Shown: piece after piece, positions 20,992 through 31,612 of the stretch
Layout of the letters: every line of letters begins with the position of its first letter
Position numbering within the stretch: the first letter of the stretch is position 1
Source: Diphasiastrum complanatum
Lineage: Eukaryota; Streptophyta; Lycopodiopsida; Lycopodiales; Lycopodiaceae
Direction of reading: 5' to 3'
Length of the DNA stretch: 64,000 nucleotides
NCBI GenBank assembly: GCA_029204225.1
Contig: CM055095.1
Span: 25,030,503 to 25,094,502 of the forward strand
Translations under genes and position numbers: made by a program
Notes under the pieces: generated by a model
The model's database searches: none
Seen by the model: the letters and a program-made list of their open reading frames with translations, nothing else
What the model was told of the DNA's origin: nothing

Positions 20992-21660
20992 ACCAAATCT
21001 GGATCTGTGAATGCCTTGATCTTCAGACCAAGCAATGCACAAAACTTCTTGTGTGCATTAACACTTAATGCCTTTGTAAATATATCTGCAACCATGTCCT
21101 ACGTTCTATAGTATGTTAAGCTTACCTCCTTGTTGAGAACTTTGCCCCTGATATAGTGATATTGGATCTCAATGTGTATACTCCTAGAGTGAAATCTAGG
21201 GTTGGCCGATAAGGCAATAGCACTCTGATTATCACAGAATATGATTGTAGGGCTATACTGATTCAAACTAATGTCTGACAGTAAATTTATCAACCAAGAC
21301 CCTTCTTTAATAGATTGAGAAGCAGCATGTATTCTGCTTCTGTAGATGAAAGAGCGATAGAGGTTTGCTTACGACTGTTCCATGAGATAGGACCGTTGTT
21401 GAAAAAGAATGTAAATCCAGATGTGGACTTACGATTGTCATCGTTGGGGATCTGAGTGAATCGTCATGCTACCAGTCTTGATGACTTCCTTCGATCAATT
21501 GATAGACATGCAATTTGACTTTATTACTAGGATAGTCTAGATCAGAAGCAATAGAATGTTTAAACATTTGTTGTACATAAGCATGATTCAGGTGACCAAG
21601 TCTATAATGCCAAAGTAAACTTTTATTTCCTTGAATGGAAGTACTGAGCGCCTGACTAGA
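20869..21660 (-). pseudogene. copia F1: LTR start, RNase H end and gag-pre-integrase scrap
   Basis: Minus strand, from 21660 down: a GAG-pre-integrase remnant (LLWHYRLGHLNHAYVQQMF, ~21650-21480), joined to RNase H (KSTSGFTFFFNNGPISW, then SIALSSTEAEYM, ~21450-21310; CDNQSAIALSANPRFHSRSI, ~21230; MVADIFTKALSVNAHKKF, ~21095-21040), then the end of pol, a G tract, and TGTTGGGTTTGTTTCCTC, an LTR start at 20954 truncated at ~20869. RT and integrase are missing between the first two parts, so this is either an internal deletion or the junction of two copies. Confidence 0.8.
20957..20991. repeat. 35-base poly-C (poly-G on the minus strand)
   Basis: An uninterrupted run of 35 C lies exactly where the minus-strand polypurine tract of copia F1 should be, between the end of RNase H and the LTR start TGTTGGG. 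Confidence 0.9.
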
Positions 21661-22342
21661 GTGGCTAAAATGGCCAAAATCTAGTTTTCTAGATATATGC
21701 CACTTGGCATCATTTTATTGGTAGGAAAAGCTATTTCACATGGATAGGAGTGATCTCACACGTGCCAAGGACTGCTCACATGTGTGAAAACATCAATAGT
21801 AGGTGAGGTCCAACTTGTAGTAGATATTTGTGCAAGTACCTATAAATTAGAAAAATTGGCCTAAAATCAAGGGAGGTGGCTATAATTTAGGAAACTTGGT
21901 CCATGTGCCATATTGATGATTATTGGTGGATCCTTTGATGAGCAGGCACTCTCACATGTGCCAAATCAGCTAAGTAAGCATCAGCTCTTGTGTATATATG
22001 GTGGCTCATTTGGCCATAATTGACATGGAAGCTAAATCTTGGTTTTGGAGCAATTCTAGTGTTTTCTCTCTATTTGTCTTGTGTTTTTATGCATTGATTA
22101 GGTTCTAAGCTTAGTATACTTTAATCTCAGCCTAATGTCTGTACTCTGACAGGTTTTCACATGTGTGAAACCAACAAGTACAAGTTTTGATCAATAATGA
22201 TTGTTCTTGTTAGATTTATTCATCTAGATTTGATCTAAATGCTATCTAATCTTGTGTAGATTGATAGGTTGATCTAATCTAACATCCAATCACACTTGTG
22301 GATCTGATTCAGATCTATTCTTGGTCCATTTTGCTGTACTTT
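21661..22342 (+). repeat. LTR A fragment (plus orientation) inside copia F1
   Basis: Reverse complement of about 14172-14855 (A1) and of the A2 LTR. It begins at GTGGCTAAAATGGCC and ends ...GGTCCATTTTGCTGTACTTTT, so both LTR ends are missing (about 160 bases at its 5' side, a few at its 3' side). It separates two F1 pol segments. Confidence 0.85.
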
Positions 22343-22343
22343 T

Positions 22344-24007
22344 ACAATTCTCTGGTTACAAGTTGAGAGTTTCTTCGATCAATACTTACATCTGCCTTGT
22401 AACCATTGCAATCAGCTACATTTCTGCTGGCAGGTAATTTGACGATTGTCTAAGTCTGGTTCTTGATAAGAGATGAATACTCTTTATCCATAACTTCTTT
22501 TGAGAGATCAAAATCGGGCCGACTGAGTGTCTCTTCGACAGTCGTCGACTCTTGAACAAAGTAAGTTGTAGACTCGTCGATATACCTATTAGATGGTCTG
22601 CTAACTCTTGTTGTTCTTCTGGGTGATGATCTAAGTTGATCTTCATCATGTTGTAGTTGTTGAGAACTGCAATATCATCATCTTCAGTTTTGATGTTGAT
22701 AAGTTTTTTGTTGGGAGTAGACAAGGTTGGACCTCCAAAAGGAATAGTCGAATTTGGAACTTGAAAGTTCAATGCTCTAGAAGAGTCTAGAAATTTCATT
22801 ATATGAGCTTTGCCTTTAACTTTGAGGTCAATAAACTGATTTTTTATGAAGATGACATCCCGGCTAGTGAATATCTTCGACTCGTCAGGATCATACAACA
22901 TATAAGCTTTATCTGAAGTAGTGTAGTTGATGAAAATAGACTTGATACTTTGGAAGTCGATCTTCTTCTTGAGATCATGTGGAATTTGTGCATAAGCGAT
23001 ACATCCAAAAACTCATAAGATAAAAAAAGGTTTGGAACATGTTTAAACTTTGTATGGTATTTTGTCTGAGAGACCTTTAGTCGGACATATGTTCTAAATA
23101 TAAGATATAGTTGAAATTGCTTCAACCCAAAAGGACTTCCGAAGTGTCAAATGTGATAACATGTACTTTGTCAATTCGACTAAGATTCTTTTCTTTCTCT
23201 CAACAAGACCATTCGACTGAGGCAAATAGGAGGTCATGTATTGTTGCCCAAAACAATACTCCTTGAATTCAGTAGAGATAAATTCTCCCCCGTTGTCAGA
23301 CCTCAGTGCTGTAATTCTTTTACTAGTTTGATTTTCTACATGCTCTCTAAATTGTTGAAAGCTTCCAATTTATGCTTAATAAAATAAATAGTTGTTCTTC
23401 TTGAAAATTTGTCAATAAAGGTAATAAAATAATTTGCATCTAGCAACGACGGAGTTTGCATTGGACCATATATATCTGAATGAACAACGTCTAACAAATC
23501 TTTTGATGCATGTCTATGAATCGATTTAAAGAAAAACATATTCTGCTTTCCAAGGATGTAGCTATGACAGACAGGGAGGTCGACTTTGTCGGATGGATAG
23601 TCGAGATCAAGTGGTAGGGATCGTTTAGACATGTATGAAATAGATGTATGATTCAAGTGTCCTAATCGATGATGCCATAGTAATGCTTTATTGACAAGAA
23701 CAAAGGTTTTCAAGGCTTGACTAGTATCTAAATAACAATGTGCCAATCTATATAAGTTTCCATGCCTCTTTCCAAGTGCAAGGATCTTACTTGTCCTATC
23801 GATAATTCGGCATTGATCAGACTCGCACTCTACTTTATGACCTAAATCAGTGATTCTACTTACTGATAGCAGATTTGTAGAAAGTTTAGGAACATATAAA
23901 ACATTTAATAGTAGTTTGAATTGGTCATGCTGGAATTTCAATCTCACAGTACCTTCACCTTCGATAGTGTGAGCGCTATTTTCACCAAGATGAACGTATC
24001 TTATTGT
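22344..24007 (-). pseudogene. copia F1: protease end, GAG-pre-integrase, integrase and RT start
   Basis: Minus strand from 24007: the end of protease (HTIEGEGTVRLKF), LLNVLYVPKLSTNLLSVSRI (~23925), GAG-pre-integrase with LLWHHRLGHLNH (~23690), and the integrase zinc finger where CHSYILGKQ has lost its second Cys (CxxC to CxxY). The integrase core follows with VHSDIYGPMQT (first Asp, ~23490) and continues in broken frames to YMLYDPDESKIFTSRDVIFI (~22910-22850), a linker, and the RT start IKNQTWTIVKLP (~22440). It is cut by LTR B1 at 24008 on one side and LTR A at 22342 on the other. Confidence 0.87.
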
Positions 24008-24839
24008 TGTGAAAAATGCAAAAAATAAGCTTGGTAGAGGCCAAAAATCTTGTATATAGATAAACACACATGTGTGGAGCCTGTTTCCACGTGTGAAAAT
24101 AGTTTGCTTGTCATGTACCATAATCATATAGGTTGTACATATGATTTAATTCAAGTTCTAGTGGCTAAAAAGGCCAAAAGTAGTTTTCTAGACATATGAC
24201 ACATGGCATCAATCTATTCATTGCATGAGCCACATCCTTTGGTTAGGTGTCATATCCCATGTGTAGAAGACAGCTCACATGTGTGGAATAAGCTGAAGTA
24301 GGTGAATTTTGACTTCTAGAAGATTTCCAAGTAGATCTCCATATAGAAGAAAAAAAGATCAAAAGTGCTCAAAATAGAAGGTTTTGTCCAAGTGTCAGTT
24401 TTGCATGATAAATTATCATATGACAAAGCACCTTCACACATGTGGGATCAGAGGGATGATCAGTACCACGAGATCCCACTTATTGTATATATAGAGCCAC
24501 ATTTGGCCATAATCAGTGTGAGACACCAATCTTGGTTTTGGAAGCAATTTTGAGTGATTCTCTCCATTTGTCTACATTTGTTTTGATTGTTTTGAGGTTC
24601 TATCAATGTGTACTTGATTTTCAGGTTGGAGTCCGTACTCAGACAGTTTTTCACACGTGAGAAACCATAAAGTACACTTACCTTCAATTAATGATTGTTC
24701 TTGTTAGGATTTTGTGTCTAGAATTGATCTAGATTGATCTTAATCTCAAGTAGATTGATAGATCAAGTAATCTGACAACCAATCCCTCTTGAGGATCAGA
24801 TTAAGATCCACAATTAGTCCTTTTTGTACTTTTTGCAAA
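24008..24839 (+). repeat. 5' LTR of copia B1
   Basis: Starts TGTGAAAAATGCAAAAAAT and ends ...TTGTACTTTTTGCAAA before the priming site. Matches the reverse complements of 45391-46213 and 61500-62316. It interrupts the F1 protease frame at 24007/24008. It carries several CACATGTG/CACGTGTG palindromes. Confidence 0.87.
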
Positions 24840-24851
24840 TGGTATCAGAGC
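24840..24851 (+). other. Primer-binding site of B1
   Basis: TGGTATCAGAGC directly after the LTR, complementary to initiator-Met tRNA. Confidence 0.88.
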
Positions 24852-26529
24852 CTAGTACAAGAGGTTTTGTTGAAATTGATAGGGTTAATCCAAATCAAAG
24901 CCAAAATTAGCAGTTTTTTGAAAACTAGTCAAATTTTGGGTAGTGAGCTGGATTTGATAGATATTCTCAAAATTTTTGGACCAGAACTTGTTGTGGAATG
25001 TAGGAACCCTTTTCACACGTGTGAGGCCATACAGCTCCGATTTTGGCTAGAAAATTCAAAAATTTGTACAATTTGACTCACACACCCAATTTGAGAGATT
25101 TTTGGTCCAAAATCAAGCATTTTGTATAGAGAATCTAATCCCTTGATTAGTTCTTGGATTAGATCATCCAAGAAATTAAATTTTAAGCTTGAAATAGGTG
25201 CATTAATTTATCATCTCTAATTTTTTGAGTGCATGTTGAAGTTGAGAGAGATTTTGCTAAAAATCATAGGTTAAGGAGTGATATGCAAGGTGAGAGGTTG
25301 AAATCCATTGTACCATCACTCTAGATTTGTTCAAGAGTGATAGGGTAAAGTTTAGAAGCATCAATTTGCTAGAAAACATCTTTGGATCTGTCCTCCAAGT
25401 GAAACCTTTGAGAGTTTCTAGTGCATATAGAGCATCTATGAAAATCTTTTGTAGAATTTGACATAGATTGGCTTAAATTGAGAGTTCTAGAAAAGAGATT
25501 GAGATCCAAGTCACATTGTTCAACCCTACTCAATTTGTTTGAGTGATTGTAAGGTTTGAAAAGAGTCATTAAGATGTCTATGACAAATGTGTAGAGAGAG
25601 ATCCAATTTTCTAAGAGTTCCTTCCTTTGTAGAGGGCAAGATCTAGAAGCTCATTTTGTGTTGTTATTGGTGGAGAGTTTGTCTTCTCCTAGGTGATCAA
25701 ATATTTCTAAGTGGCATTAGCTCTTTGAAGCACAATATCTTAGTGAGAAAAAATCACAACTTTTGATTTTGAATTTCATTCCAAGTCTCTAAAGGTAGAG
25801 TAATTGGTAGAATCCAATAGGGATGATTGAATCAATTTATTGAGCAAAAATTGACACAGTATGTATGAAGCTCAAATTAGTTCTATTCAACTTTCTTTGT
25901 GAGAGTATGAGGGTCAATTTGAGATCCCATTGGATGTCTAGAATGAGGAGGAGTCCATATTTGAGTATTCATGCATGGTTGAGATCTTTGTGAATCTCTA
26001 GTTGTCCAATTTTTTAAGCTTTGTGAAAAATTGGTGGTATAATTTGTTGTCAAATCAAATCAAATTCATTCTAAATCTCAAGCGTGAGATTATTTGGGTC
26101 AAGAGTGAGTCCAAAAGAAGTGATTAAGTTTGATTTTCATGTATTTGAAACAAAACCCATCTTTTGTTCAAGAATCTCAAGTGTTGAGAGAACTAGTCAA
26201 GTGAAAAGAAAAATCTAGGTGTCAAATTTTTTTCATATCCATTTCAACTTTCAAAAGAAAGAGTCATTGGTATTTGATGAGTCCAATAGGAGATTGGATC
26301 TGATTTCTTTAGTGATCTGATTCAAAGATTGCGTGCTTTTGTCTTAGTGATCAAAGCAAAGTTTCCAAGTGACTAGTCATTATTGTGAAGATCTTAAATT
26401 TCCACAAATCATAATTGGATCCATTCAGCTTGTCTGCGATAAGACCAGCTTTACTTTGAGAATCCATTTGGAACTTAGTCTATCAATCTTGATTGGATCT
26501 TAATTAGTTGCTTTCTCCATCATGACTTA
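24852..26529 (+). other. B1 leader, no gene
   Basis: About 1.7 kb without coding signal. It is diverged but collinear with the A1/A2 leaders read on the other strand, which marks A and B as one copia lineage. Confidence 0.65.
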
Positions 26530-26940
26530 TTTTGCTGCATTTTCAACATTTTAGTGCTCCAAGATTTGATGGATATACTTTTGGGTAGTGAGGAAGAGCG
26601 TCAAAACCCACAAGATATATCCAAGTTCAGAAAAATGTGCCTTACACTACTTGAAGACGAATGTGTCTTATGAGTTGCTGAATGAAGTAGGTGATTATAC
26701 TTTGCAAAGGAGGCATGGGAGATCCTTCATATATTTATGATTCTAAGAACACTACAAGAGTTTTGACACTTAGAAATCAGATCTTTTAATCGTTCAAAAG
26801 AAAGAAGAGAGTGCACAATCTTTTGTTCTAAGAGTCAAAGACTTAAATAGAGAATTGTCTTGCATTGGCCATGGCATGAAGGAGGGTGAACTTTTCCAAA
26901 TCATCATGGATGGATAAGATAGTGATCATGCCTAATCTTG
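26530..26940 (+). pseudogene. copia gag remnant (B1)
   Basis: Broken frames match the D1 gag: LQDLMDILLGSEEERQNPQD (~26560-26620) followed, in shifting frames, by YELLNEVGDYT, AKEAWEILH, and QSFVLRVKDLNRELSCIGHGM...GELFQIIMDG, the usual UBN2-type gag order. It stops at ~26940, where an LTR A end begins, so pol of B1 is missing. Confidence 0.7.
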
Positions 26941-27173
26941 GATGAAATGGTATGTACAACCTATATGACTCATCTAAATGATAAATGCATTTATTTCACA
27001 CGTGGGAATAGGCTCCACACATGTCTTATGATGATATGTACTACTCATAATGGTATTCACAAGACTGATCAAGTTAGCTTTTGCCAATTTTAACACTCCT
27101 CCTCAAAACTAACTTGATCATTGCTGGTTCAAAGGTGTGAAGATCAGCCAATGAGCTTGATGTTGATCCAAAA

Positions 27174-28778
27174 TCACCATATCCATGATAGTGCCTCTTT
27201 GATGTTGACTTTTTTTATGAACTTCAGAGCTTTGCACCATCCTAGCAGTTCTTTCATTGATTTGTTCCATCCTTGAAGCATATGGTTGAGCCAAAAGATC
27301 CTCCTCCTTGAAAATAGCTGCAACTCCATGATAAAATAAAGAGTCCTTCTTGACTCATGAGGATCACAAAGATCCAACATCATGTTACCAAGATCTCGAG
27401 GATTAGGCTCATCAACATTGGCAAGACTATGCACGCTATAATAACAAAGATTTTGTATCATATCTTCATGCTTGGTTACCATGCTAATCTCAGATCTAAT
27501 GAGGCTAGATACTTCATTATGGAGATAAGTTTCCTTAGAGTATGATTCACTTTCTCTCATAAAGAGTTTACAATTTGCCTCAATACATGAAAAAAGACAA
27601 CTTTTCACACTATGAGTGGACAACTCACTCATGCTCTTGCAAGACTCAAGAGCATACATTTGATGAAATAACCATTTGCTTTTTAATTGATCTAAATTCA
27701 ATTTCATATCATTAAGAACATCAACTATGTTCTCAAGAGAGACACCATACTCAACTAGTATTGCTTTACTCCAACTTTGAAATGCAAAAGTCTCACTAAA
27801 GCAAATTGATTCACCAAATGACATAAGAGAAGCAACCATGAGATGTATACCACTTGAAATGTGCTCCTCTTTCCCTTGAAATGTGAGTCATATGAGCTTA
27901 ACCATGTCTCTTGATATTCTTCTTGGAATCATAACTTGAGAAGGACTCTCCTCCTCAATCCTTGGCACACTTGAACCTCGAGATGACTCCTCAAGATCAA
28001 CTTCTTGGTGCTCCTCCTTGATGGAAATCCAAGACCTCCATGTCTCAAAATGATCACAACAAACATGATCATATAATGTGCACTTCATATGATCATCAAC
28101 ATTACTTATGCTAGAAATATAAGTCCAAAAATCACCACAACTTGGCATGATTTTTCTAATATTGAAGTCAAGAAGTATTTCCATCTCAATAAGGCTAACT
28201 ACTTGCTTATGGATATAAGTCTCCACTTTGGGTGCTTCACTTATTCTCATAAGAAGTTTACAACTTGCCTTTAAAATTGAAAATTTACAATCTTTAACAT
28301 TATGAATGAACACATCATTCATGATCTTATTGAAACCAACAAAAAATACATTATGAAGACATTTCCATTTCCTTGACTTCATATCCAATGTAAGTTTACA
28401 AGGAAAACATGCTTTGCTATCTACTAAGGCATCACACTCAACTAGTATTGTCTTAATCCACCTTTTAGATACAAAAATCTCTTCAAAGCAAAAAAGTTCT
28501 TCATAAGATTTCATGAGAGCATAAATGAAACTATTTTCATTTTGTGATTGCTCCTTAATCTTTCTTGGTTTCTCTTGGATCATAACAATAAATTTGAACT
28601 TTTCTAAAGTTCTAAGCAAAATGCTTTCCAAGGACATGAAATAAATCCAAGTGACATTAATGAAAGTGACATTTATCTTTGCATCTTGAACCAAAAAATT
28701 CACTTTCAAATGCAAAACTTGAAAAGGTTTGAAATGTGTGATGATGGACTTTTGAAGACAAATCTTGTAAGTCATCAT
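27174..28778 (-). pseudogene. A-element two-module protein (A2 copy, one stop)
   Basis: A 535-codon frame broken only by one TGA (~27888) where A1 has TGG. Two similar halves can be laid side by side. Half 1 has FCFEEIFVSKRWIKTILVEC, CKLLMRISE..ETYIHKQVVSLIEMEI and SISNVDDHMKCTLYD. Half 2 (27839 onward) has ICFSETFAFQSWSKAILVEY, CKLFMRESE..ETYLHNEVSSLIRSEI and SLANVDEPN...LDLCD. The repeat unit is roughly 200 residues. Half 2 ends with an aromatic-rich tail (...KEALSWIW) 66 bases before the polypurine tract, where a pol C-terminus would normally be. I do not recognise the family. It is cysteine- and isoleucine-rich, with no transmembrane run and no RT or integrase motifs. Confidence 0.6.
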
Positions 28779-29953
28779 TTTTCACCAAGCTTAAAATTTA
28801 GACATCTAGAGATTCACAAAGATCCCAACCATGCATGAACACTCAAATATGGACTCCTCCATGTTCTAGACTCCCAATGGGATCACAACTTGACCCTCAC
28901 ACTCTCACAAAGAAAGTTGAATAGAACTTATTTGAGTTTCATATATATAATGTCAAAATTTTGCTCAAAAAATTGAATTCATTCACCCCTATTGGACTCC
29001 ACCAAGTACCAATGACTCTACCTCTTTAGAGTTGGAATGAAATTCAAATTTCCAGAAATGTGATACTTCTCTCTCACTAAGATATGTGCTTACAAAGAGC
29101 TAATGCCACTTAGCAAGATTTGATCACAATGAAGAAGACAAATTTTTCACCAAAGTCAAGAATTGAGTTACTAGTTCTTGCCCTCTACAAAGGAAGGATC
29201 TCTTGGAAATTTTGGATCAACCACAACACATATGCCTCACTCACCTTAATAAATTTAATTCAAGCCAAAAAAACACACTCACACACTTGAGTAGGGGTGA
29301 ACAATGTGATTTGGATCTCAAATTTTTCTCCTAGTACTTGCCAACAATTCTTATCACATAGGTAGATTTTGCCTTTAAGAGTGTTTGTGCTTTAGAAATT
29401 CACTAAGATTTCACTTGGAGGACTGATCCAAGAGGGTCTTCTAGCATTTAGATGCTTCTAGACTCGGCACTTTCACTCTTGAATAAATCTAGAATGAACG
29501 TATAATGGATTTCAATCACTCCCCTTGCAAATCACTCCTTAATCTTTGGTTTATAACACTCTTTCTCTCTCAACTTCAATGTACACTCAAAAAATCAGAG
29601 AATCAACTTCAATGTACTGTAAACAAGCCTTAATCCATCTATATGATTGATCTAAACCAAGAACAAATCAATGAAATAGAAACAATGCAAGTGAAAGCTT
29701 GAAAAATGCACTAAATTGACTCAAAATTGGTGTATGAAGCTCAAAATGCACCAAACTAAATTTTACTGTCAAAAACAGGTCCTGTACGGTCCCACACGTG
29801 TGTAAAGTACACCTGCAGCTCACAGCAAGATTTGGTACAAATATGATGGTTCTAGCTATCCATTCAACCTCGCTACCTCAATATTAGCTTGTTTCCAAAA
29901 ACCTGCCAATTTGGGTATAGTTTAGATCAATGTCTTAAATGCACTTGTACTTG
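28779..29953 (-). other. A2 leader
   Basis: Same as the distal part of the A1 leader (~12976-14156), about 95% alike by eye; no gene. Confidence 0.75.
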
Positions 29954-29965
29954 GCTCTGATACCA
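29954..29965 (-). other. Primer-binding site of A2
   Basis: GCTCTGATACCA on the plus strand, next to the LTR end. Confidence 0.88.
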
Positions 29966-30809
29966 TGTCAAAGTACAACAAAATGGACCAAGAATAGATC
30001 TGAATCAGATCCACAAGTGTGATTGGATGTTAGATTAGATCAACCTATCAATCTACACAAGATTAGATAGCATTTAGATCAAATCTAGATGAATAAATCT
30101 AACAAGAACAATCATTATTGATCAAAACTTGTACTTGCTGGTTTCACACATGTGAAAACCTGTCAGAGTATGGACATTAGGCTGAGAATAAAGTATACTA
30201 AGCTTAGAATCCAATCAATGCATAAAAACACAAGACAAATAGAGAGAAAACACTAGAATTGCTCCAAAACCAAGACTTAGCTTCCATGTCAATTATGGCC
30301 AAATGAGCCACCATATATACACAAGAGCTGATGCTTACTCAGCTGATTTGGCACGTGTGAGAGTGTCTGCTCATCAAATGATCCACCAATAATCATCAAT
30401 ATGGACCAAGTTTCCTAACTTATAGCCACCCCCCTTGATTTTAGGCCAATTTTCCTAATTTATAGGGACTTGCACAAATATCTACTACAAGTTGGATCTC
30501 ACCTGCTACTAATGTTTTCACACATGTGATCAGTTCTTGGCACGTGTGAGATCACTCCTATCCATATGAAATAGCTTTTCCTACCAATAAAATGATGCCA
30601 AGTGGCATATAGCTAGAAAACTAGATTTTGGCCATTTTAGCCACTAGATCTCAAATGAAATGGTATGTACAACCTATATGACTCATCTAAATGATAAATG
30701 CATTTATTTCACACATGGGAACAGGCTCCACACATGTCTTATGATGATATGTACTACTCATAATGGTATTCACAAGATATGATCAAGTTAGCTTTTGCCA
30801 ATTTTAACA
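29966..30809 (-). repeat. 5' LTR of A2
   Basis: 844 bp with intact TG/CA ends. Matches the A1 LTR 14169-15018 nearly throughout and 26941-27095 at its 5' end. Confidence 0.9.
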
Positions 30810-30815
30810 AGGATT

Positions 30816-31090
30816 CTCTCAAGTACAGAACGTCGTCTACACTGAGACCTTCAATTCAGACTTCTATTGTCATTTGTTGCTGCAGCAGATTTGGAAATAC
30901 ATCAAATGGATGTACAGGCAACATATCTTAGTGGAGTTATCGAAGAAGACATTTACATGGTGCAACTTGAAGGTTACAATATCAAAGGTAAACACAATCA
31001 TGTGTGTAAACTCCATAAAGCACTTTATGGCTTAAAGAAATATGTTTGAGCATGGTCTCAGAGCATCAATACTTTCCTTATTGAATTGGT
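30816..31090 (+). pseudogene. copia RT fragment of a further family
   Basis: Carries LEIHQMDVQATYLSGVIEEDIYM (catalytic Asp region, ~30893-30960), then HVCKLHKALYGLK (~31000-31035), the classic copia RT (RVT_2) segment. A stop follows at ~31047. Sequence differs from D1/B3, so this is a separate copia lineage. It is flanked by the A2 LTR and gypsy E3. Confidence 0.85.
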
Positions 31091-31093
31091 GAA

Positions 31094-31612
31094 TTGAAGC
31101 TCAATATTCCTCCTCTTAAGGGGGCCAAAAAAATAGAAATTTTTAAAACTTCTCAGAATAAAAAAGCGTGCACGGCCAAACGGCCCCGAAACCCAAACAA
31201 GAAAAATCTAACAAACGTAAAAAGCAGGTTTTTGATGAGCTGGAAGCATAAGCATACCAACAGTCAAAGAAGAAGAAGAATAAGAAGAGATTGGTGGTGA
31301 AAGACAAAGCATGGTTGGCGGCGCTTAAACCAAATCTATGTTTCCTCTGCAATAAACTCAGGCACCGTGCCAAATAGTGCCTCGAACGGAAAGCAAAGTC
31401 GTCAAGTTTCATGACTGTGGAAATATTGACAGGTAAATTGGAAGTCAATTTGTTGAATAATTGTGACTGTACTTGTAACTTTAGTGCACTCTCTTTCAAG
31501 CCTAATGAATTGTTTCGTGTGAGAGGCAATATTTTAGGAAAAGACATGAATGTGCTATTTGATTCAGGTAGTACTCACAATTTTTTGAATGCTCGACTTG
31601 TGCAGAAGCTTC
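31094..31612 (+). pseudogene. gypsy E3 gag zinc-knuckle and protease fragment
   Basis: Close copy of E1 5600-6050, including KLEVNLLNNCDCTCNFSALS and VLFDSGSTHNFLNARLVQKL. The zinc knuckle keeps both N-terminal cysteines (CFLCNKLRH) but a TAG replaces the Gln before its last Cys. The match to E1 ends sharply at 31612, where the truncated accessory gene begins on the other strand. The E3 3' end may be the LTR at 40880. Confidence 0.85.

Larger units (their letters stand above)
26941..30809 (-). mobile_element. Non-autonomous copia-type LTR element A2
   Basis: Minus strand: 5' LTR 30809-29966 (844 bp, TGTTAAAATTGGC...TTTGACA), priming site 29965-29954, shortened leader to ~28779, long frame 28778-27174, polypurine tract 27108-27096 (TTTTGAGGAGGAG), and the first ~155 bases of the 3' LTR (27095-26941). 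It has the same structure as A1 and supplies the parts A1 lost. About 0.9 kb with the gag zinc knuckles, present in A1, is deleted at ~28777. Confidence 0.85.

Noticed and set aside
20880-21095. Poly-glycine protein segment
   Set aside because: The Gly run is the 35-base G tract in the polypurine site; only the part up to the RNase H end is coding.
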